In this document: piece after piece, positions 34,408 through 42,935 of the stretch
How positions within the stretch are numbered: position 1 is the first letter of the stretch
How the letters are laid out: every line of letters begins with the position of its first letter
DNA from: Chryseobacterium aquaeductus
GTDB taxonomy: Bacteria; Bacteroidota; Bacteroidia; Flavobacteriales; Weeksellaceae
Length of the DNA stretch: 64,000 nucleotides
Direction of reading: 5' to 3'
Assembly (NCBI RefSeq): GCF_905175375.1
Contig: NZ_CAJIMS010000001.1
Location: 1,550,001 to 1,614,000 of the forward strand
Notes under the pieces: model-generated
Database searches by the model: none
The model's input: only the letters and a program-made list of their open reading frames with translations
Told to the model about the DNA's origin: nothing
Position numbers and translations under genes: made by a program

Positions 34408-35465
34408 AAACCTATAAATTATTTTCCAATTGCATTTTGGTTAAAGGCTTTACAAGGTCTTCGATTGTCGACACTCAAAGGAAAGAAAACTTTTTAATTC
34501 CCAATGATCTGTACGAAATACTGTATGATGAGAAATTAATTAATTTTGAAAACTTAGAAATGGAATTTTATAAAAGTAAACAAACTATCAAAGAATATAA
34601 AAAATTTCTGTTAGAAGAAGAATTAATTTTTGAGTGTAATCAAAATGAAGCTGATTTTTTTGTTCCAATACAAAAAAAATATTCTACTCCTTCATCTATC
34701 ACAAATATGATTATTGATATGTCGGATTCTTTAAATCCTTTTCTCAACAAGATAAAAAATGGAATAGAACATCTAGGTGTAGTTGCTTTGCAACTAAGAA
34801 TTTTTGATTTTCAAGAAAAAAGCATACATGATTTTTTAGATTTATTAGAAGATGATAGCAGAATATATGACCTTCAGATTATTTTAAAATTTGAAAGTAA
34901 GATTATCCCAAAACTGGAAAAACTATTAAGATATACAAGAATAAATAAAATATTTGTATTTGGAGGTAATAGTAATTATAAAAATGGTAGAGTTATATTT
35001 ATTCAAAGAGACATTACTAATGCTAAAAGCTGTGGTCTAATTGACAAAAATATCTCATACATAAATTCTGATATTGTACACGAATCAATGAATCACAATT
35101 CTTGTCTTTACAAAAAAATCTCCATAGATTCTGATGGGAATATTAGAAACTGTCCTTCTATGCCTCAAAGTTTTGGCAATATAAAAGATACCATCCTAGA
35201 AGAAGCCCTACAACATAAAGACTTCAAAAAATATTGGAATCTTACAAAAGACAGCATAGAGGTCTGCAAAGATTGTGAGTTTCGATACATCTGTACAGAT
35301 TGCAGGGCTTATACAGAACGGACAAATACAAATGCAGAAGGTTTAGATACATCAAAACCCCTTAAATGTGGTTATGATCCTTACACTGGAGAATGGGAAG
35401 AATGGAGTACAAACTCATTAAAACAAAAAGCAATACAACATTATGAACTGGAAAATTTTATTTAG
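34404..35465 (+). CDS. gwsS: Grasp-with-spasm SPASM-domain peptide maturase
   Basis: 353-residue protein with a C-terminal SPASM-type iron-sulfur domain: Cys in SCLYKKISIDSDGNIRNCPSMP, then CKDCEFRYICTDCRA and a final KCGYDPYTGEW, the typical set of auxiliary-cluster cysteines. The N-terminal half has the length and predicted alternation of a radical-SAM-like barrel but shows no C-x3-C-x2-C cluster motif, as in this system's SPASM proteins, so radical chemistry by the usual mechanism is doubtful. Start GTG 34404-34406 overlaps the preceding TGA. The 3' end overlaps the GLPGLI gene by 23 bases. Confidence 0.82.
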   Translation: MKTYKLFSNCILVKGFTRSSIVDTQRKENFLIPNDLYEILYDEKLINFENLEMEFYKSKQTIKEYKKFLLEEELIFECNQNEADFFVPIQKKYSTPSSITNMIIDMSDSLNPFLNKIKNGIEHLGVVALQLRIFDFQEKSIHDFLDLLEDDSRIYDLQIILKFESKIIPKLEKLLRYTRINKIFVFGGNSNYKNGRVIFIQRDITNAKSCGLIDKNISYINSDIVHESMNHNSCLYKKISIDSDGNIRNCPSMPQSFGNIKDTILEEALQHKDFKKYWNLTKDSIEVCKDCEFRYICTDCRAYTERTNTNAEGLDTSKPLKCGYDPYTGEWEEWSTNSLKQKAIQHYELENFI

Positions 35466-36276
35466 AACTGTAAGCGTAGTAATGATATTATTTTTTAATG
35501 TATCACAAGGTCAAAATTACAAAGTTTTTTATGACATGGTTTATAAAACAGACTCTTCCGATTCAGAAACTCAAAAAAAAGCGATGGTTTTATTGATAAA
35601 GGATAATCAATCAAAATTCTTTTCGCAAGAGCAACTTATTAATGATTCTGTAATTATTGAGAAGCAAAAAACAAACGGTAAAGCACTAAAAAAGTATGAT
35701 TACAACTTTATGACAATAAAAGATAATCAAGAAAAGAAGCTTCATAAGTTTAATGCCATACTAAGAGATTTGTATAAAATAACTGAAAGTATGCCTGTTT
35801 TCAATTGGATCATCACCGGTGAGACAAAAACAATTAACACTTTTACCTGCCAAAAAGCCACATTGAACTATGCCAATCGTTCTTGGGAAGCCTGGTTTAC
35901 TACAGATATTGCATTACATGAAGGACCTTATGTTTTTAATGGTTTGCCGGGATTGATTATCTCTTTGAAAGATTCTAAGAATAATTACGAATTTAGCTTT
36001 TCCGGGCTTAAAAAAAATGAGGTGTTGAATGTTGATTATCTCTCTACAAAACCCTTTGAAGTAACTGCAAAGCAATTTAATAAAGCTTTACTTGATCATT
36101 ATAACGATCCATACAGAGAAATGAAAGCGGGAAATATAAAAGTTCGTTGGCAGGATGAAGATGGAAAAGAATTTAAACCTGATTATAAAGAACTCACAAA
36201 AACAGAGCAAAAAAATATCAAGAAGCACAATAATCCCATAGAATTAACAGAAGCTATACATTATCCAACCAAATAA
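35443..36276 (+). CDS. GLPGLI family exported protein
   Basis: 277-residue protein with signal peptide (MNWKILFRTVSVVMILFFNVSQGQ) and the name-giving motif in FNGLPGLIISLKDSKNNYEF. GLPGLI proteins are Bacteroidota-specific, of unknown function, secreted or periplasmic, beta-rich and often next to TonB or RiPP export genes. Here it overlaps the SPASM gene, so it belongs to the RiPP operon. The pattern TITGETKTINTFTCQKATLNY precedes the motif as in the family. The overlap with the SPASM gene is 23 bases. Confidence 0.9.
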   Translation: MNWKILFRTVSVVMILFFNVSQGQNYKVFYDMVYKTDSSDSETQKKAMVLLIKDNQSKFFSQEQLINDSVIIEKQKTNGKALKKYDYNFMTIKDNQEKKLHKFNAILRDLYKITESMPVFNWIITGETKTINTFTCQKATLNYANRSWEAWFTTDIALHEGPYVFNGLPGLIISLKDSKNNYEFSFSGLKKNEVLNVDYLSTKPFEVTAKQFNKALLDHYNDPYREMKAGNIKVRWQDEDGKEFKPDYKELTKTEQKNIKKHNNPIELTEAIHYPTK

Positions 36277-36374
36277 TTCTTAAAATGACATTGAAGTTTA
36301 AAAGCATGAATTTGTAAAAAAACAATAAGCTGTTTATTCAGTCTCTTTCTTATTATCAATTTTGAAAACAAATT

Positions 36375-38591
36375 TTGAAAAAATTCCCTCATTATATCCA
36401 ACCCGATTCCAAAGACTGCGGTCCCACCTGTCTTAGAATAGTCAGCAAATATTACGGAAAAAGCATTTCTCTACAGCAGATCCGTAACCTTTCAGAAACG
36501 ACAAGAGAAGGAAGCAGTTTGCTTGGTTTAAGCGATGCTGCTGAAGATTTGGGCTTCCGTTCTTTGGGAGTGCAGATCGATTTTAATACATTGGCTGAAG
36601 AAGTTCCTTTTCCTTGTATTGTGCATTGGAATAAAAATCATTTTGTTGTAGTTTACAAAATAGAGACCCTTCGACAAGTTCAGGGTGACAGTCGTTACAA
36701 AATTTACGTTTCAGATCCAAGTTATGGTTTAATTACCTACACAAGAGAAGAATTTATCAAACGATGGATTGGCGAAAATGCCAATGAAAACACGGAAGAA
36801 GGAATCGTTTTAATTCTTGAAACAACACCGGCTTTTTTCCAGACCGAATTTGACGACCATGAAAGTAAAGCCAGTTTTTCTTTTCTTTCCAAATATTTAT
36901 TGAAATACAAATCGCTAATCGTTCAGTTGGCGGTCGGTTTACTTGCTGGAAGTTTACTATCACTTATTCTGCCATTCCTTACGCAAAGTATTGTCGATGT
37001 AGGAATTCAGAATCAGGATCTGAATTTTATCTATCTGGTTTTATTAGCACAAATAATGCTTTTTCTTGGTAGAATGGGAATTGAAGTCATTCGAAGCTGG
37101 ATTTTACTTCACCTTTCTACGAGAATTAATATTTCGATCATCTCAGATTTCTTTATTAAATTAATGAAACTTCCGATCAGTTTCTTTGATACAAGAATGA
37201 CAGGAGATATTATGCAGAGAATCAACGATCATCATAGAATTGAGCAACTTTTGACCAATTCTTCTTTGAATACGTTGTTTTCACTCGTCAATTTGATTAT
37301 TTTCAGCATCGTTTTGCTATTTTATGATTACCGATTATTTGTCGTTTATTTGGTTGGAGCCGCATTATATATTGCTTGGATTACATTTTTTCTTGGAAAG
37401 AGAAAAGAACTCGACTACAAAAGATTTTCACAGGTTTCCCAAGAACAAAGCAAAGTCATTGAACTGATCAATGGAATGCAGGAAATCAAAATGCACAACG
37501 CCGAAAAACAAAAGCGTTGGGATTGGGAATTTTTGCAGGTTAAATTATTTAAGCTCAGAATAAAATCTTTATCCTTAGAACAATGGCAATCTGTTGGTGG
37601 AAATTTCATCAATCAGATGAAAGATATTTTGGTGAGTTTTCTTTCTGCTAAATTGGTTTTGGAAGGAAATCTTACTTTGGGGATGATGCTTTCTGTTCAG
37701 TATATTATCGGACAATTAAACAGTCCCTTATTACAATTGATTGACTTTATCAAACAAACTCAGGATGCCAAAATTTCTTTAGAAAGATTAGGTGAAATTC
37801 ACGATAAGGAAGACGAGGAAAATAGTAATGAGCAGTATGCTACAGAAATTCCTGAGAAAGACATTGAAATCAATAATATTTCGTTCAGATATATCGGTTC
37901 GGATGTTCCGGTTTTTGAAAATTTAAGTTTAAATATTCCTTATCAGAAGACAACGGCAATAGTAGGAGCCAGTGGAAGTGGAAAAACGACGCTTTTAAAA
38001 TTATTAATGAAATTTTATGAGCCCAACGAGGGAGAAATAAAAATAGGGAATACCCAGATGAAAAACATTTCGCCAAGATTTTGGAGAGATCAATGCGGCG
38101 TTGTGATGCAGGAAGGCTATGTTTTTAATGATACGATTGCCAACAATATTGCTGTAGGTGAAGATTATGTAGATAAAGCAAAACTGAGAAAAGCTGTCGA
38201 AATAGCCAATGTCAAAGAGTTCATTGAAGGATTACCGTTAAGCTACAACACAAAAATAGGAAACGAAGGTCTTGGCGTGAGTGGCGGACAAAAACAAAGA
38301 CTGTTCATCGCAAGAGCAGTTTACAAATCTCCAGAATACATTTTCTTCGATGAAGCCACAAGTGCTTTGGATGCCAACAACGAAAAAATAATCATGGAAA
38401 ATCTGGAGCAGTTTTTTGAAGGCAAAACCGCAATTGTGATTGCTCACAGGTTATCAACCGTAAAACATGCCGATAAAATTATCGTTTTAGATAAAGGGAA
38501 AGTAGTGGAAGAAGGAAATCATACGGAATTAGTAGCTTTGAAAGGTGAATATTACAGACTTGTTAAAAATCAACTAGAACTTGGAAACTAA
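36375..38591 (+). CDS. Peptidase-containing ABC exporter (C39 peptidase-TMD-NBD)
   Basis: 738-residue transporter that cleaves double-glycine leaders and exports the core. The N-terminal C39 peptidase has the catalytic Cys in SKDCGPTCLRIVSKYYG (about residue 15), His in VHWNKNHFVVVY (about residue 94) and Asp in VSDPSYG. Six membrane helices lie at about residues 160-430. The ATPase has Walker A GASGSGKTTLL, signature VSGGQKQR, Walker B YIFFDEATSALD and the H-loop IAHRLST. An extra segment (ETLRQVQGDSR) is inserted between peptidase strands, encoded by a CTTCGACAAG-type repeat (see findings). Start is TTG 36375-36377; no better ATG is present. Confidence 0.93.
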   Translation: MKKFPHYIQPDSKDCGPTCLRIVSKYYGKSISLQQIRNLSETTREGSSLLGLSDAAEDLGFRSLGVQIDFNTLAEEVPFPCIVHWNKNHFVVVYKIETLRQVQGDSRYKIYVSDPSYGLITYTREEFIKRWIGENANENTEEGIVLILETTPAFFQTEFDDHESKASFSFLSKYLLKYKSLIVQLAVGLLAGSLLSLILPFLTQSIVDVGIQNQDLNFIYLVLLAQIMLFLGRMGIEVIRSWILLHLSTRINISIISDFFIKLMKLPISFFDTRMTGDIMQRINDHHRIEQLLTNSSLNTLFSLVNLIIFSIVLLFYDYRLFVVYLVGAALYIAWITFFLGKRKELDYKRFSQVSQEQSKVIELINGMQEIKMHNAEKQKRWDWEFLQVKLFKLRIKSLSLEQWQSVGGNFINQMKDILVSFLSAKLVLEGNLTLGMMLSVQYIIGQLNSPLLQLIDFIKQTQDAKISLERLGEIHDKEDEENSNEQYATEIPEKDIEINNISFRYIGSDVPVFENLSLNIPYQKTTAIVGASGSGKTTLLKLLMKFYEPNEGEIKIGNTQMKNISPRFWRDQCGVVMQEGYVFNDTIANNIAVGEDYVDKAKLRKAVEIANVKEFIEGLPLSYNTKIGNEGLGVSGGQKQRLFIARAVYKSPEYIFFDEATSALDANNEKIIMENLEQFFEGKTAIVIAHRLSTVKHADKIIVLDKGKVVEEGNHTELVALKGEYYRLVKNQLELGN

Positions 38592-39885
38592 AAAAGATTT
38601 ATTAGATAGTATTGAATTGCGCTCAGAAAGCGTTCAGGATATTCTCACAGAACCACCACATTGGATGTTCCGTTGGGGAAATACGATTATATTGATCATA
38701 TTGTTAATGATTCTCGGGATGAGTTACATCATCAAATATCCCGAATTTGTTCCGGCTCCGATCATTGTGACATCTCAAAATCCACCGGAAAAAATTGAGG
38801 CAAGAAGCAGTTCGAAAATCGAAAAAATATTTATAAAAGATCATCAAAAAGTTAAGAAAGGAGATGTGATGCTGGTTTTGCAGTCTACAGCGAATTATCA
38901 GGATGTTTTAAAGTTGAAAAAACTAGTTGACTCTATTGCTTCAGATCAGTTGCTTTCTTTTCCTGTGAACGAAGTTTCTCATTATAAATTGGGCGAACTT
39001 CAAGGAGACTACAACAGTTTTGCCAAAGCTTTTCAGGATGAGAATTTGTTTACAAGATTACAACCCTATGCTCCGGAAAATCTCGCTGCCAATCAAAGTA
39101 TTTTAGAATCAAAAAATAGAATGACCGTTTTGAGGCAACAGAGAAATCTGGAAGCTGCGAAAACCGAACTGACTCGAAAGAATTATCAAAGATCACAGGA
39201 ATTATTCAATCAGGGAGTAATTGCAGCAGTAGAGTTAGAAGGTGAAAAATTAAAATATCTTCAGGCTCAGCAAAATTTAGAAAACATCAGCATTTCTCTT
39301 TCTCAGATGCAGGAAAGCATTTCGAATCTCAATAAAACAAAAAGCGGAACCGCAATCAATACGGAAAGAGATAAAATAACTTTTTCGTCCCAAACTTTAC
39401 AGTTATTTGAGCAACTAAGAAAATCGCTTAAACAATGGGAGCAAACGTATCTCATTATTTCCTCTACCAATGGAATGGCGAGTTTTCAGCAGTTTTTTGG
39501 TGAAAATCAGTTTGTAAAAGCAGGTGATCCTATCGTCTCCATTTTGCCTGATCATACCGAGCAACTGGTGGGAAGAATGTCTGTCCCAACAGCCAATTCG
39601 GGGAAAATTATTCCTGGAGAAAAAGTTTTAATTAAATTAGACAATTATCGCTTTCAGGAATACGGAATCATCGAAGGAAAGGTACAGAATATTTCTATGA
39701 TTCCCGATGACAAAGGAAATTATTATGTAGATGTTGTTCTGCCAAAAGGTTTGAAAACATCTTACAACAAGACTTTAAAATTCGACAAAGAGCTAAGAGG
39801 AAATGCTGAAATTGTCACTCAAGATCTAAGGTTGATTGAAAGGTTTTTCTATCAGATCAGAAAATTGTTGGGCTATCAATCATAA
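38581..39885 (+). CDS. HlyD-family membrane fusion protein
   Basis: 434-residue periplasmic adaptor that links the ABC exporter to an outer-membrane channel. Single N-terminal membrane helix (TIILIILLMILGMSYIIKYP), the biotinyl/lipoyl-like half-motif IEARSSSKIEKIFIKDHQKVKKGDVMLVLQS, a long coiled-coil hairpin (residues about 170-260) and the second lipoyl half and beta-barrel domain (FVKAGDPIVSILPD). Starts at TTG 38581 overlapping the transporter's stop by 11 bases, so translationally coupled. No outer-membrane TolC-like gene follows in the window. Confidence 0.9.
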   Translation: METKKDLLDSIELRSESVQDILTEPPHWMFRWGNTIILIILLMILGMSYIIKYPEFVPAPIIVTSQNPPEKIEARSSSKIEKIFIKDHQKVKKGDVMLVLQSTANYQDVLKLKKLVDSIASDQLLSFPVNEVSHYKLGELQGDYNSFAKAFQDENLFTRLQPYAPENLAANQSILESKNRMTVLRQQRNLEAAKTELTRKNYQRSQELFNQGVIAAVELEGEKLKYLQAQQNLENISISLSQMQESISNLNKTKSGTAINTERDKITFSSQTLQLFEQLRKSLKQWEQTYLIISSTNGMASFQQFFGENQFVKAGDPIVSILPDHTEQLVGRMSVPTANSGKIIPGEKVLIKLDNYRFQEYGIIEGKVQNISMIPDDKGNYYVDVVLPKGLKTSYNKTLKFDKELRGNAEIVTQDLRLIERFFYQIRKLLGYQS

Positions 39886-39899
39886 TTCAATTTATAAAT

Positions 39900-39980
39900 C
39901 TAATTTAACTTAAAAAAATCTGTTTCAATCTGTGAAATCTGTGGGAAGAATTGCTCTCCATGGATTTCACAGATATTTTT
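39900..39980. repeat. Degenerate AATCTGTG-type intergenic repeat
   Basis: The words AATCTG, AATCTGTGAAATCTGTGGG and TTTCACAGATA recur within 70 bases, resembling a dispersed Bacteroidota intergenic element. No gene. A similar AATCTGTG motif occurs at about 42909-42918. Confidence 0.4.
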
Positions 39981-39984
39981 AAAA

Positions 39985-40013
39985 TAAAAAAACCGAACTA
40001 AAAAGTCCGGGTT
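39985..40013 (-). terminator. Terminator of the 2OG-oxygenase gene
   Basis: An imperfect hairpin with arms near 39991-39999 and 40004-40013, followed on the minus strand by a run of seven U, lies just beyond the stop codon at 40019. Confidence 0.6.
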
Positions 40014-40018
40014 CAAAA

Positions 40019-40969
40019 TTATTTCTTAATCAATCCCAATTCGATTAATCGTTCGTGTAAAAATTCTCCTGCAGTTGTATCTTCATACAATTTCGGATGG
40101 TTATCGTCTACACAATTTTCAAGTGCATTCAGTGACATTTCGCTCACCGGATGCATAAAGAAAGGAATAGAATATCTTGAAGTTCCCCACAATTCTCTTG
40201 GCGGATTGACCACTCTGTGAATCGTAGATTTCAGTTTATTATTGGTGTGTCTTGAAAGCATATCACCAACATTAATCATCAGTTCATCTGGTTCTGCAAT
40301 CGCATCAATCCATTCTCCTTTATGATTTTGTACCTGAAGACCTTTTCCCTGAGAACCCATCAAAAGAGTAATTAAATTAATATCTCCATGAGCAGCTGCT
40401 CTTACCGCATCATCAGGTTCCTGAGTGATTGGTGGATAATGAATTGGTCTCAGAATGGAATTACCTTCTGCAATTTTATCATCAAAATAAAATTCATCTA
40501 GACCAAGATACAAAGCCAAAGCTCTCAAAACATATTTTCCTGTTTTTTCAAGCATTTGATAAGTTTCCTTTCCGACTTCGTTAAACCGTGGAAGTTCGTC
40601 TACGATCACATTATCAGGATATTGGCTTCGGTATTTTGAGTCATCCGAAATGTACTGACCGAAATGCCAAAACTCTTTCAAATCACCTTTTTTAAATCCT
40701 TTTGCCGTTTCTTTTCCGAAACCGACATAGCCTCTTTGTCCACCGATTCCGGGGATCTCGTACTTCTGTTTGGTTTCTGTGGGAAGTTCAAAGAAGTTTT
40801 TCACTTCTCCATAAAGATCACCTACAAGTTTGTCGTCAAGGAAATGTCCTTTTAAGGCAACAAAACCAATTTCTTCGTAAGCTTTTCCGATTTCATTTAC
40901 AAATTTCTGTTTGCGTTCCGGGTCACCCGAAAGGAAATCACGCAGGTCTACACTAGGTATTTTATCCAT
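40019..40969 (-). CDS. 2-oxoglutarate/Fe(II) dioxygenase (isopenicillin-N-synthase-like)
   Basis: 316-residue non-haem iron oxygenase of the DIOX_N/2OG-FeII_Oxy family. N-terminal region IPSVDLRDFLSGDPERKQKFVNEIGKAYEEIGFVALKGH is the conserved DIOX_N domain. The iron triad is His-x-Asp in AAHGDINLITLL and His in STIHRVVNPP; the 2OG-binding Arg-x-Ser is in RYSIPFF. Such proteins are common in Chryseobacterium near menD, with unknown substrate. It is divergent from menD. The product cannot be named more exactly. Confidence 0.9.
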   Translation of the reverse strand: MDKIPSVDLRDFLSGDPERKQKFVNEIGKAYEEIGFVALKGHFLDDKLVGDLYGEVKNFFELPTETKQKYEIPGIGGQRGYVGFGKETAKGFKKGDLKEFWHFGQYISDDSKYRSQYPDNVIVDELPRFNEVGKETYQMLEKTGKYVLRALALYLGLDEFYFDDKIAEGNSILRPIHYPPITQEPDDAVRAAAHGDINLITLLMGSQGKGLQVQNHKGEWIDAIAEPDELMINVGDMLSRHTNNKLKSTIHRVVNPPRELWGTSRYSIPFFMHPVSEMSLNALENCVDDNHPKLYEDTTAGEFLHERLIELGLIKK

Positions 40970-41044
40970 TTTATAGAAATTTTACGTGGGGCTAATTTAC
41001 AGATTTTTTGGCTTAAATGATTTTACAATTAATTATTTATAAAC

Positions 41045-41052
41045 TAAATTTG
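41045..41052 (+). promoter_or_regulatory. -7 box of menD giving a very short leader
   Basis: TAAATTTG, matching TAnnTTTG, ends 4 bases before the menD ATG at 41057, so transcription would start at or next to the start codon. Confidence 0.4.
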
Positions 41053-41056
41053 TCCC

Positions 41057-42733
41057 ATGAAAAAATATTCCTCCAAGAGAAGTATTCAGGTACTTGCCAA
41101 TCTTTTTCAGCAATATAATATTTTAGACGTTGTCATATCTCCGGGATCTCGAAATGCTCCTCTGGCGATTCATTTTTCGGAAGTGGATGATTTCAACTGC
41201 TATAGTATTGTTGATGAAAGAAGCGCAGCATTTGTCGCTCTTGGAATGGCTAAAAGCGAAAAAAAACCGGTTGTCATAACTTGTACCAGCGGCTCTGCAG
41301 CGGCAAATTATTATCCGGCAGTCACAGAAGCTTTTTACCAGAATATTCCGATGTTGATCTTGACGGCTGATCGTCCGACAGATTTTGTCGACCTTTTTGA
41401 CGGACAAACTATCCGACAAAACAATTTATATCATCAGCATTCTTACGGAGATTTTGAATTGCTAGAAGACAGCAAAGATGACGCAGAAAACATCAATTCA
41501 GATATTATAAAAAAAGCGATCGAGCTTTGTTTTGAAAAGCAAGGTCCGGTTCATATCAATATTCCGCTAGAAGAACCTTTGTATGACTTGGTTTCTGAGC
41601 TTCCTAGGTTTCCTGAGGTTGAGAAAACAATTAAGAAAAAAGATTACGAAATTCCATCAAATTTAGTAGCCGACTGGAATACTTCTCAGAGAATCATGAT
41701 TTTGGTAGGAACCAGAGATTATAGTCCTGAACTGGAAAATCAGTTGACTCAATTGGTTAAAAATCATTCGGTTGTGGTGTTGAGTGAAGCCAATTCAAAT
41801 TTGTATCACGAGAAGTTTTTCAGATATATTGATCGCTATATTTTTGCGTTTACAGATGAAGATTTTAAAACGTATGCTCCGGATTTGTTGATCACAGTCG
41901 GACAAAACGTGGTTTCAAAAAAAGTAAAACAGTTTCTGAGAAAAGCACATCCAAAACAACATTGGCATTTGGATGAAGTTTGGCAGCCCGATACTTATTT
42001 TTCTCTTACGCAGAAAATAGAAATCAAGCCAGAAATCTTCTTTTCTAAACTTTTGAATTTCATTAATTTAGAACCAAAACCATATTACAATCTTTGGGAT
42101 GTTTTAAGGGATAAAAAAGATAAAAAACATTCTGAATTTCTGAATCTGATTGAGTTTTCTGATTTCTATTTTTTCAATAAAGCTTCGCAGAGTATTCCTG
42201 AAAATTATAATATTCATTTCAGCAACTCTTCTGCGATTCGCTATGCCCAGCTTTTCGATTTTGGTAAGAGAAAGATGTATTGCAACAGAGGAACCAGCGG
42301 AATCGATGGCTCAACGTCTACTGCAATGGGTTTTGCGATCAAAAATGAGAATCCTACCGTTTTGATTACAGGAGATTTAAGTTTTTTCTACGACATCAAT
42401 GGTCTTTGGAATCAATATATTCCGCCATTTACAAGAATTATCATTTTTAATAATGGCGAAGGAAACATTTTTAAAATAATTCCTGGACCGGGAAATGCAA
42501 ATTCTAATACTGTTGACGAATTTATTTCCACTAAACATCATAAAAATGCTGAGTTTTTAGCTAAACATTTTGGTTTTTCTTATGTAAAAGTGGATGATGA
42601 CGGAACTTTAGATCGTGTTTTTGAGAATTTCTTCAAGCCTGATGTGCAGCCCAAAATAATGGAAGTCAACACACAAGGTAAAAATAACGCAGATACACAA
42701 AAGGCTTACTTTAATTTCTTGAAAGAGAATTAG
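41057..42733 (+). CDS. menD: 2-succinyl-5-enolpyruvyl-6-hydroxy-3-cyclohexene-1-carboxylate synthase (MenD)
   Basis: 558-residue thiamine-diphosphate enzyme of menaquinone synthesis, adding succinate semialdehyde to isochorismate. Motifs: DVVISPGSRNAPLAIHF, the catalytic-Glu region YSIVDERSAAFVALGMA, CTSGSAAANYYPAVTEA, the NRGTSGIDGSTSTAMGFAI substrate loop and the ThDP/Mg motif GDLSFFYDINGLW...NNGEGNIF. Length is typical. Menaquinone is the usual respiratory quinone of Flavobacteria. It has no operon partners in the window. The TAAATTTG box lies very close to the start codon. Confidence 0.96.
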   Translation: MKKYSSKRSIQVLANLFQQYNILDVVISPGSRNAPLAIHFSEVDDFNCYSIVDERSAAFVALGMAKSEKKPVVITCTSGSAAANYYPAVTEAFYQNIPMLILTADRPTDFVDLFDGQTIRQNNLYHQHSYGDFELLEDSKDDAENINSDIIKKAIELCFEKQGPVHINIPLEEPLYDLVSELPRFPEVEKTIKKKDYEIPSNLVADWNTSQRIMILVGTRDYSPELENQLTQLVKNHSVVVLSEANSNLYHEKFFRYIDRYIFAFTDEDFKTYAPDLLITVGQNVVSKKVKQFLRKAHPKQHWHLDEVWQPDTYFSLTQKIEIKPEIFFSKLLNFINLEPKPYYNLWDVLRDKKDKKHSEFLNLIEFSDFYFFNKASQSIPENYNIHFSNSSAIRYAQLFDFGKRKMYCNRGTSGIDGSTSTAMGFAIKNENPTVLITGDLSFFYDINGLWNQYIPPFTRIIIFNNGEGNIFKIIPGPGNANSNTVDEFISTKHHKNAEFLAKHFGFSYVKVDDDGTLDRVFENFFKPDVQPKIMEVNTQGKNNADTQKAYFNFLKEN

Positions 42734-42740
42734 AACTATT

Positions 42741-42860
42741 TTTTAAACCATTAAGTAGGTTAAGTTATTAAGGTTTGATAAGGAAAATCTATAGATTTTT
42801 TTAAGCATGAATTCTTACGGCGAAGCTAAATTTTAATATTATAAATCCCTTTAAAATCTT
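42741..42860. repeat. Degenerate intergenic repeat with TTAAG/TTAAGG words
   Basis: Gene-free region after menD with repeated ATTAAG, TTAAG, TTATTAAGG and AATCTTAATGG words, like the worn low-complexity elements seen elsewhere in this window. No coding frame is supported. Confidence 0.3.
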
Positions 42861-42865
42861 AATGG

Positions 42866-42901
42866 TAATAAAAGCAGATTTATTAAATTATAAATCTGCT
42901 T
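42866..42901 (-). terminator. Hairpin terminator of the pabC-like gene
   Basis: Perfect 12-bp stem (arms 42872-42883 and 42890-42901) with a 6-base loop, followed on the minus strand by UUUUAUU. It may also stop menD transcripts from the other side. Confidence 0.75.
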
Positions 42902-42935
42902 AATTCGTTTAATCTGTGTGAGAATATTTTAAATT

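Noticed and set aside
41123..41419. 98-codon minus-strand frame within menD
   Set aside because: menD is strongly conserved across this stretch; the reverse frame has no domain or start context.
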